DNA from: Croceitalea sp947503285
GTDB taxonomy: Bacteria > Bacteroidota > Bacteroidia > Flavobacteriales > Flavobacteriaceae
Assembly: GCF_036985505.1 (NCBI RefSeq)
Contig: NZ_BTGQ01000004.1
Coordinates: 186,001-250,000, forward strand
Direction of reading: 5' to 3'
Length of the DNA stretch: 64,000 bases
The translations under genes and the position numbers were made by a program. Of the stretch, positions 61,190 through 64,000 are shown piece after piece (within the stretch, counting starts at the first letter, position 1; each line of letters opens with the position of its first letter). The notes beneath the pieces were generated by a model. It had not been told where the DNA came from and did not search any database. It saw only the letters and a program-made list of their open reading frames with translations.

Positions 61190-61933
61190 TTATTCTTTAT
61201 GTGACAAAAAGTTTAAGGCAACACCGATTTGATCGATCCAGTTGTCAAAGTCATGACCTCCACTTGTTTGGTACAATTTTATTTTGTCAGTTTTAGTACT
61301 ATACGCCTCATTGAGTATATTGACATATTCTTCCGCATCATTGATACCAGAAGAAATGAATAGCCTAAAGTCTTTCTGGTTACTTGTTAGTATTTTGTTC
61401 GAAAGTGTGCCGCAGGGACCAATATATGGTGATAACATGGCAAAATTCTTAATACTGTCGGTCTGTGTAGAAAAATAAGCGGCATTCATACCTCCATAAG
61501 AAACACCTAGAAGATTTCTATTTTCAGATGTAAATGTGTTATCAATGCTTGATTCTACCTGTGGGAGCAATTCTTCTTCAAAAAACCTCACATAATCGGA
61601 ATTACAAAAAAAATATTCATCTCGAAAATCTTTACTCGATTGCTGATCAATTGTGCTCACGAAGGCAAAAAAGCCATGGGGAATTTCATTTTTTTTTGTC
61701 AATTCGGTAATTCTCTTAATTACCCCATTCTGAATCATCTTTTTACCGTCTGTAATATAGGTAATGGACCTATTTTCGGTGGGATCTCCGTTTTGATAAA
61801 GGAATACGTCAACACTCCTATTTAAAATCGAGCTTTTTATTCTTAGGGAATCGTACTGGGAAAAAGTCGTCGTAGTGCTTAAAATAATTGTAAGAACCAT
61901 CATTGTAATTCTTGTAGCCATTATTGATTTCAT
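61190..61933 (-). CDS. Exported alpha/beta esterase (Esterase D / feruloyl esterase-like)
   Basis: 247 residues with signal peptide (MMVLTIILSTTTTFSQ). The nucleophile is in LLGVSYGGMNAAY (GxSxG) and the catalytic His in SGGHDFDNWIDQI. The overall pattern (YDSLRIKSSILNRSVDVFLYQ, then TYITDGKKMI) is that of the exported esterase family. The substrate could be an enterobactin-type or other ester; not decidable. Confidence 0.85.
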   Translation of the reverse strand: MKSIMATRITMMVLTIILSTTTTFSQYDSLRIKSSILNRSVDVFLYQNGDPTENRSITYITDGKKMIQNGVIKRITELTKKNEIPHGFFAFVSTIDQQSSKDFRDEYFFCNSDYVRFFEEELLPQVESSIDNTFTSENRNLLGVSYGGMNAAYFSTQTDSIKNFAMLSPYIGPCGTLSNKILTSNQKDFRLFISSGINDAEEYVNILNEAYSTKTDKIKLYQTSGGHDFDNWIDQIGVALNFLSHKE

Positions 61934-62414
61934 TTGGTTGTGCGGTTAAAAATATTGGGGTATCCCAATAATATAGTTTCTATATTCTTTAATAAAGTGG
62001 GTTGTCAATCTCTATAACCCCTAGGCGTTAAACTTTAAATCAGCTTGCAAAAATTTTGCCTCGGCAAACAAAAAATAAACCATCAATCAAGGAACCAAAC
62101 CCATGCCAAACACTTAAATCATTGAAAATCAATTTTCTGAAATTTATTGTTTTAAAAAAGATGTAAAATTCTTATACAGTACTGTTCAATTTTGTGACAG
62201 TTGACCATATTCTCCATATAAGCCGTCGGACGAAATACGAAACCCTTATGAAAGCTACCCTAAAACCCAACGTATTGTCTAAGCTAGAATAGCTATTGTA
62301 ATCTTATAGAAGATCTGTAATATTGGTTGAGCCCAATCTTAAGTTATTTTACAAGTTCAAAAAAAACAATACTTTTAAAAGCGTCAATCAAAATCTTTTA
62401 ATCTTAATCAATTG
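61934..62414. other. Divergent intergenic region
   Basis: 481 bp between the esterase gene and the AraC-type regulator gene. No gene, RNA or terminator recognised. Holds both promoters. Confidence 0.4.
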
Positions 62415-63596
62415 ATGGATTTTCCTTTTAGTTTCGGACAAAAGAGTTCACTATTACTTATTTTCTTTTTTCACCTTATCGTCTTTTCATTGTTATTGCT
62501 GGTCAAAGGTATCATCCACGGTAAAAAATCCGTTAAATGGCTTAGTTTGTTATTGTTCTTGTCTGCTATGTACATTACCCCCTATATGCTGGGGTATGCG
62601 AATTGGTATAGCCAAAAAATCACTCGGGAAATCCTTTTCTTCATTCCATTTATGCAGGTTTTATTAATTGGTCCTGTAGTATATTTTTACACACAGAGTC
62701 TGCTCAATACGACCTTTCAACTAACCAAAAAAGATTGGATTCATTTTTTACCTTTCATTCTTTATTCCTTTTATTCCCTAATCGTTTTTATTACCGATAA
62801 ATTTATATTCCATGAATACTATTTTTACGCCAATGGACGCGACAAAGATTTAGCAACATGGTACCAAATCGCCGGTTTACTATCAATGAGTATCTACTTA
62901 ATACTTAGTTTACGGTACTATGCGAATTATAAAAAATTGATATTTGACACGGTCAGTTACGCTGAAACAATTTTATTCAGATGGATAAGAAGCTTTATGG
63001 TGGCATTTTTGGGAATTTTGATTTTGCGGTTATTGTTTTTTATACTGAATCCTGACTGGGGGGAGTTTGGCAGTCAATTTTGGCATTACATTTTATTCTC
63101 TCTAGTATTTTATTACATCTCTATAAATGGTTATGCCAATGCTATTAAATCCACCTTTTTTACAGAACGAAAAAATGGGGAAATCAATGTTCTCGTTCAA
63201 GAAAAAGAAAAATCAAAGGGAGTTATACAAGACACTGCAATAGAAAAGGATATTGATGTTTGGAAAGTAAAACTAGCGGATTTGATTACCAACAAACGCC
63301 TCTATGAGAATCCTCGATTAACCCTGCAAGACGTGGCCAACGAATTACGGACCACTACCAAAATCATCTCTTCAGTGGTGAATAAGGGCTTTCAGATGAA
63401 CTTTAATGATTTTATCAACCACTATAGAATTCAAGCCGTCAAAGCTAAAATAAAAGCAAAAGAACATGATAGTTCAACACTGTTGGGTATTGCTTTAGAT
63501 TCAGGCTTCAATAGTAAAGCGACTTTTAACCGGGCATTTAAAAAAGGTACAGGCCTTTCCCCAAAAGACTACATTGAAAATTCAGTTTCAAAATAA
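62415..63596 (+). CDS. Membrane AraC-type regulator
   Basis: 393 residues from the ATG at 62415 (a TTG three bases earlier is less likely). About seven hydrophobic helices (residues about 10-250) are followed by a C-terminal AraC-type HTH (NPRLTLQDVANELRTTTKIISSVV, then GIALDSGFNSKATFNRAFKKGTGLSPKDYI). It senses an unknown signal in the membrane. It stands between serine-hydrolase genes on both sides and probably controls the next one. Confidence 0.92.
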   Translation: MDFPFSFGQKSSLLLIFFFHLIVFSLLLLVKGIIHGKKSVKWLSLLLFLSAMYITPYMLGYANWYSQKITREILFFIPFMQVLLIGPVVYFYTQSLLNTTFQLTKKDWIHFLPFILYSFYSLIVFITDKFIFHEYYFYANGRDKDLATWYQIAGLLSMSIYLILSLRYYANYKKLIFDTVSYAETILFRWIRSFMVAFLGILILRLLFFILNPDWGEFGSQFWHYILFSLVFYYISINGYANAIKSTFFTERKNGEINVLVQEKEKSKGVIQDTAIEKDIDVWKVKLADLITNKRLYENPRLTLQDVANELRTTTKIISSVVNKGFQMNFNDFINHYRIQAVKAKIKAKEHDSSTLLGIALDSGFNSKATFNRAFKKGTGLSPKDYIENSVSK

Positions 63597-63669
63597 GTCT
63601 CAAATCAAGATTTGAAGCGCAAAACAGTAATGATAATTGGATTTTTACCCCACAATTCAATTGATCATC

Positions 63670-64000
63670 ATGAAAACAGCAATCTTTTTAGTTTCCCTTT
63701 TTGTTACTTTGACCATATGTGCCCAGTCGGTTACTTCCTTAGAAATTGAAAAAATAGTTACCAAGGCAATTGGCGAAAAAGACCCAAGTTTATTCGTAGG
63801 TGTCGTAAAAAACGGTATGGTCAGCTATTCCGGTGTTCGCGGGTTAGCAAATTTACAACATCAGGTAAAAGCGAATTCAGCTTCAAGTTCGAACATTGCT
63901 TCAGTGGCAAAACAGTTTACAGCGCTATGTATCTTAAAGCTAAGTCTAGAAAACAAGCTAAGCCTTGAGGATGATATTCGTGAATACCTACCAAAACTAT
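63670..64000 (+). CDS. Serine hydrolase (beta-lactamase fold), cut by the window end
   Basis: The first 110 residues are seen. A signal peptide (IFLVSLFVTLTICAQ) and the catalytic SVAK in SNIASVAKQFTA, with DDIREYLPKL after it, mark the SxxK serine hydrolase family. The rest lies beyond the window. It is 73 bp after an AraC-type regulator gene. Confidence 0.85.
   Translation, partial: MKTAIFLVSLFVTLTICAQSVTSLEIEKIVTKAIGEKDPSLFVGVVKNGMVSYSGVRGLANLQHQVKANSASSSNIASVAKQFTALCILKLSLENKLSLEDDIREYLPKL

Overview
The window looks like a chromosomal segment of a marine-type flavobacterium (phylum Bacteroidetes/Bacteroidota). The evidence is a SusC/SusD pair, type III glutamine synthetase, carboxypeptidase-regulatory-like surface proteins, membrane AraC-type regulators with several transmembrane helices, a BlaI/M56 pair, Bacteroidetes promoter motifs (TTTG about 20 bp before TAnnTTTG) and AT-rich spacers. 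The species cannot be named from the sequence alone.

Layout. 1-33.5 kb is mostly conserved chromosome: the start of an IcmF-type fused acyl-CoA mutase (minus), purU, a DUF4197 lipoprotein, a TPR-AraC membrane regulator, and a susC-susD pair preceded by a structured leader. A decayed stretch (9.6-11.65 kb) follows, holding two more copies of that leader and a susD fragment. Next come an alpha/beta hydrolase, pyrF, a four-helix-bundle protein, prfA, a small ABC unit, an ApbE-centred envelope redox operon (Rieske, thioredoxin, ApbE, DUF4266, DUF3570), purM, a PLP dehydratase, divergent glnN and glnA with repeated sites between them, tandem CarboxypepD proteins, a Ca/Na antiporter, BlaI-BlaR1 and apt.

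33.5-53.2 kb is an integrated mobilizable island. It starts inside a tRNA-Arg(ACG) gene that is preceded by two tRNA-like copies carrying palindromic inserts in the D and T arms. A large serine recombinase reads out through the tRNA. A 9-bp direct repeat (GAGGTCACT) at 33867 and 53203 marks the ends, about 19.3 kb apart. Left part: recombinase, Fic protein, a 45-residue basic protein, a HicB-type antitoxin, small proteins, MobA-like relaxase, MobC-like protein, an oriT-like region and an AbiE-type toxin-antitoxin pair. Middle: a Crp/Fnr regulator, M20 amidohydrolase, NTF2-like and DUF6624 proteins, and an ABC pair. Right part: a minus-strand gene set that looks like an undescribed peptide natural-product (RiPP) locus. 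It has a 47-residue precursor-like peptide followed by a strong hairpin, a CarboxypepD-type surface protein, a 651-residue fusion of an isoprenyl-diphosphate-synthase fold with a terpene-cyclase-like toroid, a PqqD-like/M50 membrane protease, and a second CarboxypepD-type protein.

53.2-64 kb is accessory flank: a degraded tRNA-like copy, an IS3 remnant, a DUF4199 protein and LuxR-type regulator, a CPBP protease, NTF2-like and DUF6624 proteins, a broken AraC gene, a CBM-like lipoprotein, two serine hydrolases (one cut by the window end), an esterase and an AraC membrane regulator.

Two observations stand out. The first is the terpenoid-enzyme/PqqD-M50/peptide locus. The second is that the right end of the island carries, in frame with the shared core, an alternative C-terminal tail for the recombinase, so the protein should differ between integrated and circular forms.
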